Origin: Natrinema sp031626495
Lineage (GTDB): Archaea; Halobacteriota; Halobacteria; Halobacteriales; Natrialbaceae
NCBI RefSeq assembly: GCF_031626495.1
Contig: NZ_JAMQOJ010000006.1
Coordinates: 372,001-436,000, forward strand
Direction: 5' to 3'
DNA length: 64,000 nucleotides
The position numbers and the translations under genes are program-made. Below are positions 1 to 8,410 of this stretch, piece by piece. Position 1 is the first letter of the stretch, and each line of letters starts with the position of its first letter. The notes beneath the pieces are model-generated. The model was not told the DNA's origin, did not search any database, and saw only the letters and a program-made list of their open reading frames with translations.

Positions 1-636
1 GTCGTTGTTCATCGCGAGGTTGATCAGAAGCGGCGTCACGCTCTCGACGACGCCGGTGTTCGCGAGCGGGCCGCCGTCGAGCGCTCGGAGGCCGTCGATG
101 TCCTCGGCCAGCGCCGTGACCGTCTGCTTCGCCTCGCTATCGTCACCGGTAACGACGACGTCGGCCTCGAGCTCGTTCTCGAGGTCGCTGAGCGCGCCCG
201 CAGCGAGGTTCTGGAACGCGCTCACGACCGGTACGTCGTCGGGGGCCGCGCGATCGATTACTTCGGCGACGGAGCCCGTTTCGGGCGGATCGTAGTGAAA
301 GCCGCTCGCGTCACGCGACATCTGGACCGCCGGACTGACGAGTACGTCGTCCTCGCCCAGAACGGGCGCGACCGTCTCGACCGTCTGAGGCGCGTATTCG
401 GGCGGAACGCTGACGACGACGACTTCGGCGGAATCGGCGGCCGTCTCGTTGCTATAGCCGGCGATGTCGGGAGTGACGCCGGTCTGTTTCAGTGCCGAGT
501 AGTATTCGTTCGCCTTCTGCTCGGCCTTGTCGGCGTCCCGCGATCCGATGACGACCGAGTGATCGCTGTCCCGCGCCCAGCGCAGCGCGAGTCCCTGACC
601 GATATCACCAGTACCTCCGAGGAGTGCAATCTCCAT
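1..636 (-). CDS. npdG: NADPH-dependent F420 reductase, cut by window edge
   Basis: Catalyses hydride exchange between reduced coenzyme F420 and NADP+ in the cytoplasm. The ATG at 634-636 begins MEIALLGGTGDIGQGLA, the N-terminal Rossmann dinucleotide-binding motif of the FNO/NpdG family. Later segments EVVVVSVPPEYA and SAFQNLAAGAL also fit the family. The frame is open for 212 codons to base 1 with no stop, close to the family's usual length, so only a few C-terminal residues should be missing. It is divergent from the molybdenum hydroxylase operon. The link to that operon is by position only, but a CofC-like F420 biosynthesis gene lies about 22 kb away in the same region. Confidence 0.9.
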   Translation of the reverse strand, partial: MEIALLGGTGDIGQGLALRWARDSDHSVVIGSRDADKAEQKANEYYSALKQTGVTPDIAGYSNETAADSAEVVVVSVPPEYAPQTVETVAPVLGEDDVLVSPAVQMSRDASGFHYDPPETGSVAEVIDRAAPDDVPVVSAFQNLAAGALSDLENELEADVVVTGDDSEAKQTVTALAEDIDGLRALDGGPLANTGVVESVTPLLINLAMNND

Positions 637-936
637 ACAGTGACGATGCAGAGTGACCTTCAAAACTGTATTCGTCACACAGCGCTCAAACAAATCGGAA
701 ACAGGGCCTTCACTGCCACATCTCTGTGCCAACAGACGATTCGACGGTTGCCGAACCGGATCTCGGACGGCGTGGGACGCCGCATCCGTTCAACGAGTCT
801 GGCCAGTCGGCTCGCTGGTTCTGGGCCGTCTCGGGCCGGGGTTGAGGCAGTCACCCATAGATATATGTGTTACTGTCTCGCATTCTACAGTCACGACGTG
901 CGTGTGCGAGAGGCACACCTGCATGGAGGGATTTCC
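637..936. promoter_or_regulatory. divergent promoter region between npdG and hydroxylase operon
   Basis: A 300-base non-coding interval between two divergent genes. A TATA-like run lies at about 858-866 (tagatatat), upstream of the GTG-started ferredoxin-type gene, and a GGAGGG Shine-Dalgarno sits at 925-930, six bases before that GTG. No clear palindrome was seen. Confidence 0.45.
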
Positions 937-1482
937 GTGGAAATCGAACTAACGATCAACGATGAACCGACGACTGTGACGGTCGAATCGGACGACGACC
1001 TGGCGACGGTACTGCGACGGAACGGGTACACGGGCGTGAAGTGTGGCTGCGATAGTGGCGTCTGTGGCGCATCGAAAGTGTTCGTCGACGGCGAAGTGAA
1101 GATGGCCTGCGGCGTGAACGCTCAGAGCGCCGACGGTGCAGAGGTCGAGACGATCGAGGCACTCGGGACGCAAGACGACCTCCATCCGATTCAGGAGGCG
1201 TTCGTCGACCACTTCGCCGTCCAATGTGGTTTCTGTATTCCCGGCATGATAATCGAGGCCAAATCGCTCCTCGAGACCAATCCCGATCCGACCGAAGCCG
1301 AGGTACGCCAGGCCATCGACGACAACCTCTGCCGGTGTACCGGGTATCAGAAGCCCGTCGAGGCGATTCTCGACGCCGCCGACCGAATGCGCGGCGATCG
1401 ATCGGTCGCGGCTGACGGCGGCTCACGGATTGATTCACGCCGACCCGACGACACTGCTTACGACGGTGATTCCAATGAGTGA
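937..1482 (+). CDS. [2Fe-2S] small subunit of xanthine dehydrogenase-family hydroxylase (paralog 1)
   Basis: Electron-transfer subunit of a molybdenum hydroxylase, carrying electrons from the Mo site through two [2Fe-2S] clusters. The GTG start is chosen because GGAGGG lies six bases upstream and the product then begins at the ferredoxin fold (VEIELTINDEP). The C-terminal cluster motif is complete (CGFC and CRC). The N-terminal plant-type motif reads KCGCDSGVCGAS: the position of the third cysteine ligand is serine, and an extra cysteine lies two residues before the first ligand. Paralog 2 (4369-4923) has the normal cysteines. The product is 181 residues, with an acidic tail beyond the usual ~155-160. 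The stop overlaps the start of the Mo subunit by eight bases, so the two are translationally coupled. Confidence 0.9.
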   Translation: MEIELTINDEPTTVTVESDDDLATVLRRNGYTGVKCGCDSGVCGASKVFVDGEVKMACGVNAQSADGAEVETIEALGTQDDLHPIQEAFVDHFAVQCGFCIPGMIIEAKSLLETNPDPTEAEVRQAIDDNLCRCTGYQKPVEAILDAADRMRGDRSVAADGGSRIDSRRPDDTAYDGDSNE

Positions 1483-3922
1483 CGACTCGAACGACCCGCA
1501 GACGGACGGTGGCACCGCGTCGAAGCCGACCTCGGAAGAGCCACAGGAGTTCGAAGAACACCCCCTCGAGTGGGACGAACCGGCGAACAACAATAAGGCT
1601 CCGGGGGAGCGAAAGAGCGTTTCTCAGCCGGCCGAAAAGTTCGACGATCGAAAGCTCGTCACTGGTCAGGCCAAGTACACAGCGGACTACGAAGAACGGT
1701 TCCCGGATCTCGCTCACGCTGCGGTCGTCCGCAGCGAGGTTCCACACGGCCGCGTGACTGCCATCGACACGACCGAGGCCGAGGAAACGGACGGTGTCTA
1801 CGCCGTTCTCACACCGTGGTCCGACGCCGTGCCGGACGCGAAGTACACGAGCGCCGGTCAGTCATACCCCGAACCGAGCCCGTGGGACATGAACGTGCTC
1901 AACGAGCACGTCCGCTACGTCGGCGATCCGATCGCAGCGGTCGCGGCCGAAGACGCGACCACCGCTGCGGCCGCGGCCGAATCCATCGAGGTCGAGTACG
2001 AGGAGTACGACCACGTCGTCGACCCCGAGGAGGCGTTCGACGAGGACGCGCCGCAACTGTTCGACGACGACGAGGTCGAGAACAAGATCGTCGGTCACGA
2101 CTACGACCGCAACCGGATGTCCAACATCGAGGGCGAGATCGGGGACGTCGACGCCGCGCTCGAGCGCGAGGACGTGCACGTCCACGAGACCGAGTGGGAA
2201 ACGATTCGGCAATCCCACGCGCAGATCGAGAAACACACGTCGCTCGCCTACACCGACGAGGACGACCGGCAAGTGCTCATCACGAGCACGCAGGTCCCGA
2301 ACCACACTCGCCGCCAGCTGGCACACCTGTTCGATATCCCGATTCGGGACATCAGAGTGAAGAAACCCCGTGTTGGGGGTGGCTTCGGCGGCAAGCAAGC
2401 GATGGTCGTCGAACCGATCCCGCTCGCGCTGTCGCTCGCGGCTGACCGTCCCGTCATGTACGAGGCCTCCCGCGACGAGGAGTTCTACGCGATGCGCTCG
2501 CGCCATCCGATGAAGGTTCGTGCGCGGACGGCAGTCACCGACGACGGTTCGATCGAAGCGATCGACCTCTACGCGCTCTCGAACACCGGCGCGTACGGGA
2601 GTCACGGTATGACGGTCGCCGGGAACGTCGGTAGCAAGCCGATGCCGCTGTACTCGAAGGTACCGAACGCTCGCTTCGAGGCCGACATCGTCCACACGAA
2701 CACGCCACAGACCGGTGCGATGCGAGGGTACGGCGCCCCCCAGGGGACGCTCGCTCTCGAAGGTCACCTGGACGAGATCGCGCGGGATCTCGATCTCGAT
2801 CCGATCGAATTCCGTCGGCAACACTATATGGAAGTCGGCGATCTGGACGAGATCGCCGGCATGATGGGCGGCGAGGGCGCGGAGCGGCGTATCCGTTCCT
2901 GTGGTCTCGACGAGTGTATCGAGCGCGGCAAGGAAGCCATCGGCTGGGACGATCTCGAGCAACCTTCGGAGCCACACCGCCACCGCGGTATCGGCATGGC
3001 CCTGTCGGCACAGGGGACCGGCGTCGCCGGTGACGAACTCGGCGCCGCACAGATCATGATGAACGAGGACGGCTCGTTCCACCTGCAGGTCGGCGGCGTG
3101 GACATCGGCACGGGCGCGGATACAGCGTTTATCCAGATCGCCGCCGAGGTGCTCGGTTGTGACGAAGACGACATCATCGTCAAATCCTCGGACACCGATA
3201 ACACGCCGTTCGACTACGGCGCGTACGCCTCCTCGACGACCTACATCAGCGGGATGGCGGTGAAGAAGGCCGCCGAGGACGCCAAAGAGCGAATCCTCGA
3301 GTGGGCGTCGCGAATGCTCGACGAACCCGCGGAGAACCTGGCGACGCGCGACGGCGAGGTGTACAGCGAGGAGACCGGTGAGACGGTGACGCTCGAGGAC
3401 GTCGGCTACGAGTCGGTGTACGGTCACGACGACCGGGAGCACATCCTCGGCAAGGGGACCCACTCCACCGAGGAGAGTCCGCCGCCGTTTGCCGCGCAGT
3501 TCGTCGACGTCACCGTCGACGAGGAGACCGGCGAGTTCGAAGTCAACCAGCTCGTCGTCGCCGTCGACTGCGGCGTCGCGATCAACCCCGGAATGGCGGA
3601 GGGGCAGGTCGAGGGTGCCAACCACATGAGCTTCGAGATGGCCGTGAGCGAGGGTGTCACCGTCGACGAGCAGGGCCGCGCGGTAGTCTCGGATTTCGAC
3701 GAGTACGGGCTTCCGTCGGCAACGGAGACGCCGCCGATCGAGAGCATTCTCGTCGAGACCCACGAGCCGACGGGACCGTTCGGCGCGAAATCGGTCGCGG
3801 AGGTGCCGACCAACACGGTGCCGCCGGCGCTCAGTAACGCGATTCGGGAGGCCGTCGGCGTCCGCATCAACGAGATGCCCGTTACTGCCGAGAAAATCAA
3901 GGCGGCGCTCGACGAGAAATAG
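1475..3922 (+). CDS. molybdopterin-binding large subunit, xanthine dehydrogenase family (paralog 1)
   Basis: Catalytic subunit expected to hydroxylate a heterocycle such as hypoxanthine or xanthine at a Mo-cytosine- or Mo-molybdopterin site. Start ATG 1475 overlaps the small-subunit stop. The 815-residue product has an acidic ~60-residue extension, then the aldehyde oxidase/xanthine dehydrogenase hammerhead domain (KFDDRKLVTGQAKYTADY), the Mo-binding GGGFGGKQ glycine loop, AMRGYGAPQG, DIGTGADT, and near the end FGAKSVAE, whose glutamate aligns with the catalytic base of the family. It lacks the AYRCSFR loop of CO dehydrogenase. No FAD subunit gene is adjacent. The neighbouring SelD/YqeB/YqeC genes suggest a selenium-dependent hydroxylase; the substrate is inferred from purine genes downstream. 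Confidence 0.9.
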   Translation: MSDDSNDPQTDGGTASKPTSEEPQEFEEHPLEWDEPANNNKAPGERKSVSQPAEKFDDRKLVTGQAKYTADYEERFPDLAHAAVVRSEVPHGRVTAIDTTEAEETDGVYAVLTPWSDAVPDAKYTSAGQSYPEPSPWDMNVLNEHVRYVGDPIAAVAAEDATTAAAAAESIEVEYEEYDHVVDPEEAFDEDAPQLFDDDEVENKIVGHDYDRNRMSNIEGEIGDVDAALEREDVHVHETEWETIRQSHAQIEKHTSLAYTDEDDRQVLITSTQVPNHTRRQLAHLFDIPIRDIRVKKPRVGGGFGGKQAMVVEPIPLALSLAADRPVMYEASRDEEFYAMRSRHPMKVRARTAVTDDGSIEAIDLYALSNTGAYGSHGMTVAGNVGSKPMPLYSKVPNARFEADIVHTNTPQTGAMRGYGAPQGTLALEGHLDEIARDLDLDPIEFRRQHYMEVGDLDEIAGMMGGEGAERRIRSCGLDECIERGKEAIGWDDLEQPSEPHRHRGIGMALSAQGTGVAGDELGAAQIMMNEDGSFHLQVGGVDIGTGADTAFIQIAAEVLGCDEDDIIVKSSDTDNTPFDYGAYASSTTYISGMAVKKAAEDAKERILEWASRMLDEPAENLATRDGEVYSEETGETVTLEDVGYESVYGHDDREHILGKGTHSTEESPPPFAAQFVDVTVDEETGEFEVNQLVVAVDCGVAINPGMAEGQVEGANHMSFEMAVSEGVTVDEQGRAVVSDFDEYGLPSATETPPIESILVETHEPTGPFGAKSVAEVPTNTVPPALSNAIREAVGVRINEMPVTAEKIKAALDEK

Positions 3923-4368
3923 AGCGTTCGTTTTCGCTTCGATTTCGTCCGTCGAACTGTCCCCGTGATCGTCCTGCGGTGGTTCGCGTGACTTCAGTGC
4001 CTCGCTCGAACTCCGTCAGGTCGGTTCAATCGTCGCTCGGTATACCATCTCGGGTTTTCGCTTCAGGAGTAACGTAGTGGTGTGTCCCGTTCGCATGGAA
4101 AATGTGGCGGTGTTTGCCCGCTGTGGGAGGATCGGTCCCATTCCACGCGATGGTGCGCCCGTGCTGTGTTTGTGTCTGGTAGTTCAGCACATTCGATGCG
4201 TGTGCCCGTTCGAGCAACCAATTCACACGCAAACTGTTGACATTCTCCGAAATCGTCCGTTCGCCGGCGATTCGCTCTTTCTCTTCCGGCCGCTATCGTC
4301 ACACTCCGGAGTAGCTATTTAGGTTCTCGAGTCCGATACTCGGAGGAAGGGAGGGTCTCTCTCCCACG
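3923..4368. other. intergenic region between the two hydroxylase modules
   Basis: 446 bases between the two tandem hydroxylase pairs. It contains a possible small reverse ORF (4026-4232, separate entry). Before the second module there is a TATA-like run at about 4314-4321 (ctatttag) and purine-rich GGAGG runs at 4342-4355, upstream of the ATG at 4369. The second pair therefore probably has its own promoter. Confidence 0.4.
4026..4232 (-). CDS. possible small or remnant ORF, unknown function
   Basis: The frame encodes a protein-like, His-rich stretch (WNGTDPPTAGKHRHIFHANG) and stays open upstream to a TAG near 4300, but has only TTG (4232) or GTG (4226) starts. I do not recognise a family. 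The composition looks more coding than a typical shadow frame, so it may be a decayed gene fragment between the duplicated hydroxylase modules. Confidence 0.25.
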   Translation of the reverse strand: MRVNWLLERAHASNVLNYQTQTQHGRTIAWNGTDPPTAGKHRHIFHANGTHHYVTPEAKTRDGIPSDD

Positions 4369-4923
4369 ATGAGACTCATGCAACTCGAGCTAGAACTAAA
4401 CGGCCAACGACGGACGTTCGAGGCGGCGAAATCGGACGTCCTGCTTGACGTACTGCGGCGAAACGGCTACACCGGCCCGAAACGCGGCTGTGACACGGGC
4501 GCGTGCGGGATGTGTACGGTCCAAATCGACGGCGAACCGGCGATGTCCTGTGTCACGCCGGCCGCGAAAGTAGCCGGATCGACGGTAGAAACGATCGAGG
4601 GACTGGGGTCGCAGGACGATCTCCACCCGCTCCAGCAGGCCTTCGTCGACAACTCGGCGCTCCAATGTGGCTTCTGTATTCCCGGAATGATCATGCGTTC
4701 GAAGGCGCTGCTGGAATCGAACCCGGACCCGACCGAGACGGAGGTTCGAGAAGCGCTGGCGGACAACCTCTGCCGATGTACCGGTTACAAGAAGATCGTC
4801 GAAGCGGTCCTCGACGCTGCGGACCGAATGGACGGCGAGCCGACCGTGGCGGCAGACGGCGGGGAAAGCCGCTGCGAGGAGTTCCCGTCGTCCTGCTCCC
4901 GTGAGGAGGGTCGATCGCAATGA
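4369..4923 (+). CDS. [2Fe-2S] small subunit of xanthine dehydrogenase-family hydroxylase (paralog 2)
   Basis: Second copy of the electron-transfer subunit, 184 residues. It carries all ligands of both clusters: GCDTGACGMC with the distal Cys in AMSC, then CGFC and CRC. ATG 4369 follows GGAGG-type runs; an in-frame ATG at 4378 is an alternative giving a product three residues shorter. The stop overlaps the next ATG by four bases (ATGA). It is clearly homologous to the 937-1482 gene, sharing long blocks such as GSQDDLHPLQQAFVD versus GTQDDLHPIQEAFVD, so the modules arose by tandem duplication. Confidence 0.93.
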   Translation: MRLMQLELELNGQRRTFEAAKSDVLLDVLRRNGYTGPKRGCDTGACGMCTVQIDGEPAMSCVTPAAKVAGSTVETIEGLGSQDDLHPLQQAFVDNSALQCGFCIPGMIMRSKALLESNPDPTETEVREALADNLCRCTGYKKIVEAVLDAADRMDGEPTVAADGGESRCEEFPSSCSREEGRSQ

Positions 4924-7379
4924 GCAATCTGGAAGAGACGCCGGGACGGAACGAGAGACCCGACGGAAATCGGGCGGAGGAGGAGGCCACGGAAGCGGAC
5001 GCGTTTCCGGGGGAGAGTGAGGAGGCTGCGGACGACCGGAAATCCCGGGACGAGCGCGAGCATCTGACCGAGGACGTCGAGAAAGACGACGCTCGGAAGA
5101 TCGTCACCGGGGAAGCCCGTTACACGGCCGACTACCGTGATCGCTTTCCCGAACTCGCCGAAGGGAAAGTGATCCGGAGCGAAATCGCGCACGGATACGT
5201 CCGTGACATCGATACGAGCGAGGCCGAAGCGATGGACGGCGTGTACGCTGTGATCACGCCGTGGGACGACGTCGTGCCCGACGAAGCGTATTCGAGTTCG
5301 GGCCAGTCCTACCCCGAACCGAGCCCGTGGGATCTGCGCGTACTCAGAGAACACGTGCGATACGTCGGCGATCCCATCGCAGCGATCGCCGCAACGGACA
5401 CGGAGACGGCCGACCGCGCCGCGCGGACGATCGACGTCGAATACGAAGAACTGGAACCCGTCTTCGACCCCGAAGCGGCGACGGATCCGGACGCCCCACA
5501 GTTATTCGATCCCGACGAGGTCGAGAACAAACAGCACGGTGCCGACTACGAGCGGAACCTCGAGTCTCACTTCGAGGGCGAGCGAGGCGACGTCGAGCGG
5601 GCGTTCGATCGAACGGACGACGACCGGGTGATCGAGACGGAATGGGAAACACCGTATCAGTCACACTGTGTCCCCGAACCCCACACGACGATCGCCCACA
5701 CGGACGAGGACGACCGGTACTCGTTCATCACTGCGACGCAAGTTCCGTTCCACACCCGACGACAGATCGCGCATCTGTTCGACGTTCCCATTCGCGACGT
5801 CCGCGTCACGAAACCCCGCATCGGGGCCGGCTTCGGTGCGAAACAGGAGATGGCGATAGAACCGATCGCGTTCGCACTCCATCTGGCGGCCGACCGCCCG
5901 GTCAAACTGGAGATGACGCGCCGCGAGGAGTTCTACGCGCTCCGGTTTCGCCATCCGATGCAGATGCGCATGCGGACAGCGGTGGACGAGGACGGGACGC
6001 TCGATGCGATGGAGCTGTACACGCTGTCGAACTCGGGGGCATACGGCACCCACGGGATGACCGTCGCGAACAACGTCGGAACGAAACCCCTCCCGCTGTA
6101 TCCGCGGGTTCCGAACGTCCGGTTCGAGGGCGACGTCGTTCACACGAACCTGCCGATGGGTGCGGCGATGCGCGGATACGGCGCCCCACAGGGTCATTTC
6201 GCGGTCGAGTCGCACATGGACGAGGTCGCGCGCCGACTGGACTTCGATCCGATCGAGTTCCGCAAACGCAACGCCGTTCGCGAGGGCGATATCGATCGGA
6301 ACGTCACCATACTGAAAGACGGCGATCGGTTCGACCGGGAGATACGGTCGTGCGGACTCCGCGAGTGCATCGAGCGCGGGAAGGAGGCCATCGGCTACGA
6401 CGACCTCGAGCAGCCCGCGGAGCCACACCGCCACCGTGGCGTCGGCATGGCGATGATCGCCCAGGGCAGCGGCGTCGCCGGGCGGGAACTCGGCGCGGCC
6501 CAGATCAAGATGAACGAGGACGGCTCGTTCCATCTCCAGGTCGGCGGCGTCGACACCGGCACCGGCTCCGATACGATGGTCAGCCAGATAGCCGCGGAGG
6601 TTCTGGGTTGTGAGCCCACGGATATCGTCGTTATCTCCTCGGACACCGACCTGACGCCGTTCGACTACGGCGCGTACGCCTCCTCGACGACCTACATCAG
6701 CGGTCAAGCCGTAAAGGAAGCCGCCGAGGACGCGCGGGAACGGCTCGTCCACTGGGGGTCGAAGATGCTCGACGAACCCGTCGAGAACCTGACGACGGGC
6801 GACGGGCAGGTGTACAGCGAGGTGACCGGCGACGGTGTGTCGCTAGAGGAGATCGGGTACGAGGCGACCTACGGCCACGACGACCGCGAGCACATTCTCG
6901 GCAAGGGCAATCACTCGACGGACGAAAGTCCACCTCCGTACGGCGCCCAGTTCGTCGACGTGACCGTGAACGAGGAAACCGGCGAGTACGAGATCAACGA
7001 AATGGCGTTTGCCGCCGACTGCGGCGTCGCGATCAACCCCGCGCTCGTGGAGGGACAGATCGAGGGTGGCGAGCACATGAGCCTCGAGTACGCCACCAGC
7101 GGTGGACTCGAGTTCGACGACGAGGGGAATCCGGAGGTGCTCGGCTTCCGGCAGTACGGGATGCCACGAACGACCGATCACCCGCCGATGGAGACGATCA
7201 TCGTCGAAACGCACGAACCGACCGGGCCGTTCGGCGCGAAATCGATCGCCGAACTCCCGACGAACGGGGTCCCGCCGGCGCTCAGCAACGCGATCCGTGA
7301 CGCCGTAGGCGTCCGCGTGAACTCCCTCCCCATCACGGCCGACGCCGTCAAACAGGCTCTCGACGAACGCGACGGCTAG
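4920..7379 (+). CDS. molybdopterin-binding large subunit, xanthine dehydrogenase family (paralog 2)
   Basis: Catalytic Mo subunit of the second hydroxylase, 819 residues. It has the same layout as paralog 1: a charged N-terminal extension, KIVTGEARYTADY, the glycine loop GAGFGAKQE, AMRGYGAPQG, DTGTGSDT and FGAKSIAE with the conserved catalytic glutamate. Differences from paralog 1 cluster around the glycine loop and the segment at about residues 455-475, which could alter substrate choice. The gene overlaps its small subunit by four bases and is followed after 61 bases by the DsrE-type operon. Xanthine dehydrogenase or another purine hydroxylase is the best guess; another N-heterocycle is possible. 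Confidence 0.92.
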   Translation: MSNLEETPGRNERPDGNRAEEEATEADAFPGESEEAADDRKSRDEREHLTEDVEKDDARKIVTGEARYTADYRDRFPELAEGKVIRSEIAHGYVRDIDTSEAEAMDGVYAVITPWDDVVPDEAYSSSGQSYPEPSPWDLRVLREHVRYVGDPIAAIAATDTETADRAARTIDVEYEELEPVFDPEAATDPDAPQLFDPDEVENKQHGADYERNLESHFEGERGDVERAFDRTDDDRVIETEWETPYQSHCVPEPHTTIAHTDEDDRYSFITATQVPFHTRRQIAHLFDVPIRDVRVTKPRIGAGFGAKQEMAIEPIAFALHLAADRPVKLEMTRREEFYALRFRHPMQMRMRTAVDEDGTLDAMELYTLSNSGAYGTHGMTVANNVGTKPLPLYPRVPNVRFEGDVVHTNLPMGAAMRGYGAPQGHFAVESHMDEVARRLDFDPIEFRKRNAVREGDIDRNVTILKDGDRFDREIRSCGLRECIERGKEAIGYDDLEQPAEPHRHRGVGMAMIAQGSGVAGRELGAAQIKMNEDGSFHLQVGGVDTGTGSDTMVSQIAAEVLGCEPTDIVVISSDTDLTPFDYGAYASSTTYISGQAVKEAAEDARERLVHWGSKMLDEPVENLTTGDGQVYSEVTGDGVSLEEIGYEATYGHDDREHILGKGNHSTDESPPPYGAQFVDVTVNEETGEYEINEMAFAADCGVAINPALVEGQIEGGEHMSLEYATSGGLEFDDEGNPEVLGFRQYGMPRTTDHPPMETIIVETHEPTGPFGAKSIAELPTNGVPPALSNAIRDAVGVRVNSLPITADAVKQALDERDG

Positions 7380-7409
7380 CCGCCGTCGGTACGAAACGAC
7401 CGTCCGAAC

Positions 7410-7418
7410 TATTATTAT
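7410..7418 (+). promoter_or_regulatory. TATA element of the sulfur/selenium relay operon
   Basis: The run tattattat lies about 25 bases before ATG 7441, the spacing expected for a leaderless haloarchaeal transcript. It would drive the five-cistron-like block dsrE-dsrF-dsrH-xdhC/yqeB, whose genes overlap or abut. Confidence 0.5.
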
Positions 7419-7440
7419 AGATACTCCGCTATGGTAGAAC

Positions 7441-7812
7441 ATGGCTTCCATTGGGGTTCTACTGACTGGCGGACCGTTCGACAGCGAGCGCTGGCGAACG
7501 GCGTACGAACTCGGGAAGGCGGCGCTGGAGAAGGGTCACGAGGTTTCGTTCTTTCACTACCTCGACGGCGCGCTCGTGCCCGTTGACGGACAGACGTTTC
7601 CCGACTGTTCGGACACCGGTCTCTACGACGAGATGCCGACGGAGAAGTTTCAGGAACTCATCGCCGACGGAGCCGAGGTGATCTGTTGTGGCCTCTGCGT
7701 CGACGCCCGCGGTATCGAGGCGCCCGACGATTATCCGGACGGCGTCGAGGTCGGACTCCTCCCGGATCTGGCGGACATGATCGGCGACGCGGACCGAGTG
7801 ATATCGCTATGA
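7441..7812 (+). CDS. DsrE/TusD-like sulfurtransferase subunit
   Basis: 123-residue DsrE-fold protein (MASIGVLLTGGPFDSERWRTAYELG). A cysteine cluster at residues 82, 83 and 86 (ICCGLCVDARG) falls where TusD/DsrE proteins hold their persulfide-carrying cysteine. The family passes sulfane sulfur between carriers. It is first in a tight operon with DsrF- and DsrH-like genes and the XdhC-YqeB fusion, next to SelD and TusA. Here it is plausibly a relay of sulfur or selenium to the Mo cofactor rather than to tRNA (inference). The stop overlaps the next ATG by four bases. Confidence 0.8.
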   Translation: MASIGVLLTGGPFDSERWRTAYELGKAALEKGHEVSFFHYLDGALVPVDGQTFPDCSDTGLYDEMPTEKFQELIADGAEVICCGLCVDARGIEAPDDYPDGVEVGLLPDLADMIGDADRVISL

Positions 7813-8162
7813 AGCGCGATGTCGTCGTGTTACTGACTCGAGCACCGTACGGACGCGTTCACGTCCCGGAAGGACTGCGAGCGGCGCGCGGCGTCGCAGC
7901 GGGGTTCGATCAGCACGACGTCACTGTGGTCTTCACGGAAGACGGTACGTACGCCGCTCGAAGCGACGTCGACCGAGACGCGCTGAACATGCCGGGACAC
8001 GTCGCCGATCTGCGGGAACAGGACGGATCGATGATCGTCGACGCCGCCGCGATGACGGAGCGAGAGATCTCTCCCGACGAGATCGCTGACGACGTGACCG
8101 TTCGCGCCGGCGACGAGGTTTCGAGGCGCATTCGGGACGCCGACTGCGTGCTGGACTTCTAA
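7809..8162 (+). CDS. DsrF/TusC-like protein
   Basis: 117-residue protein with the DsrE/F-type beginning MKRDVVVLLTRAPYGRVHVPEGLRAARG, giving a Rossmann-like strand-loop-helix. The start codon is inside the stop of the DsrE-like gene (ATGA). Only one cysteine is present (residue ~114), so it is probably structural, as TusC is in the TusBCD hexamer. Its position between DsrE- and DsrH-like genes supports the assignment better than the sequence alone does. Confidence 0.7.
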   Translation: MKRDVVVLLTRAPYGRVHVPEGLRAARGVAAGFDQHDVTVVFTEDGTYAARSDVDRDALNMPGHVADLREQDGSMIVDAAAMTEREISPDEIADDVTVRAGDEVSRRIRDADCVLDF

Positions 8163-8164
8163 CC

Positions 8165-8410
8165 ATGCTATACCTGATAGACGAACCTATGGCCGATATC
8201 GGACTTCGAACTGCAGCCGACGACCCGGACGCGCGTGTCGTCCTCATACAGGACGGCGTGTTCCTGTCTCCGGCGCTCGACGCGGAACTTTACGCCGTCG
8301 AGAAAGACGCCGCCGTCCGCGGCGTCGATCTCCCCGCGGAAATCGAGGCGATCTCGTACGACGGTTTGATCGATCTGATAGTCGAGAACGAGGTGAAAAA
8401 CTTCGTATGA
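8165..8410 (+). CDS. DsrH/TusB-like protein
   Basis: 81-residue protein (MLYLIDEPMADIGLRTAADD, then VVLIQDGVFL and ISYDGLIDLIVENEVKNFV). Length and the VVLIQDGVFL strand fit the DsrH/TusB family. It has no cysteine at all, so it cannot itself carry a persulfide. It follows the DsrF-like gene by two bases and overlaps the start of the XdhC-YqeB fusion by four bases, giving the order E-F-H found in dsr/tus operons. Confidence 0.7.
   Translation: MLYLIDEPMADIGLRTAADDPDARVVLIQDGVFLSPALDAELYAVEKDAAVRGVDLPAEIEAISYDGLIDLIVENEVKNFV

Noticed and set aside
1862..3763. 633-codon reverse open frame
   Set aside because: It is the antisense shadow of the molybdopterin subunit, a normal effect of GC-rich haloarchaeal codon use; the sense frame has family motifs throughout.
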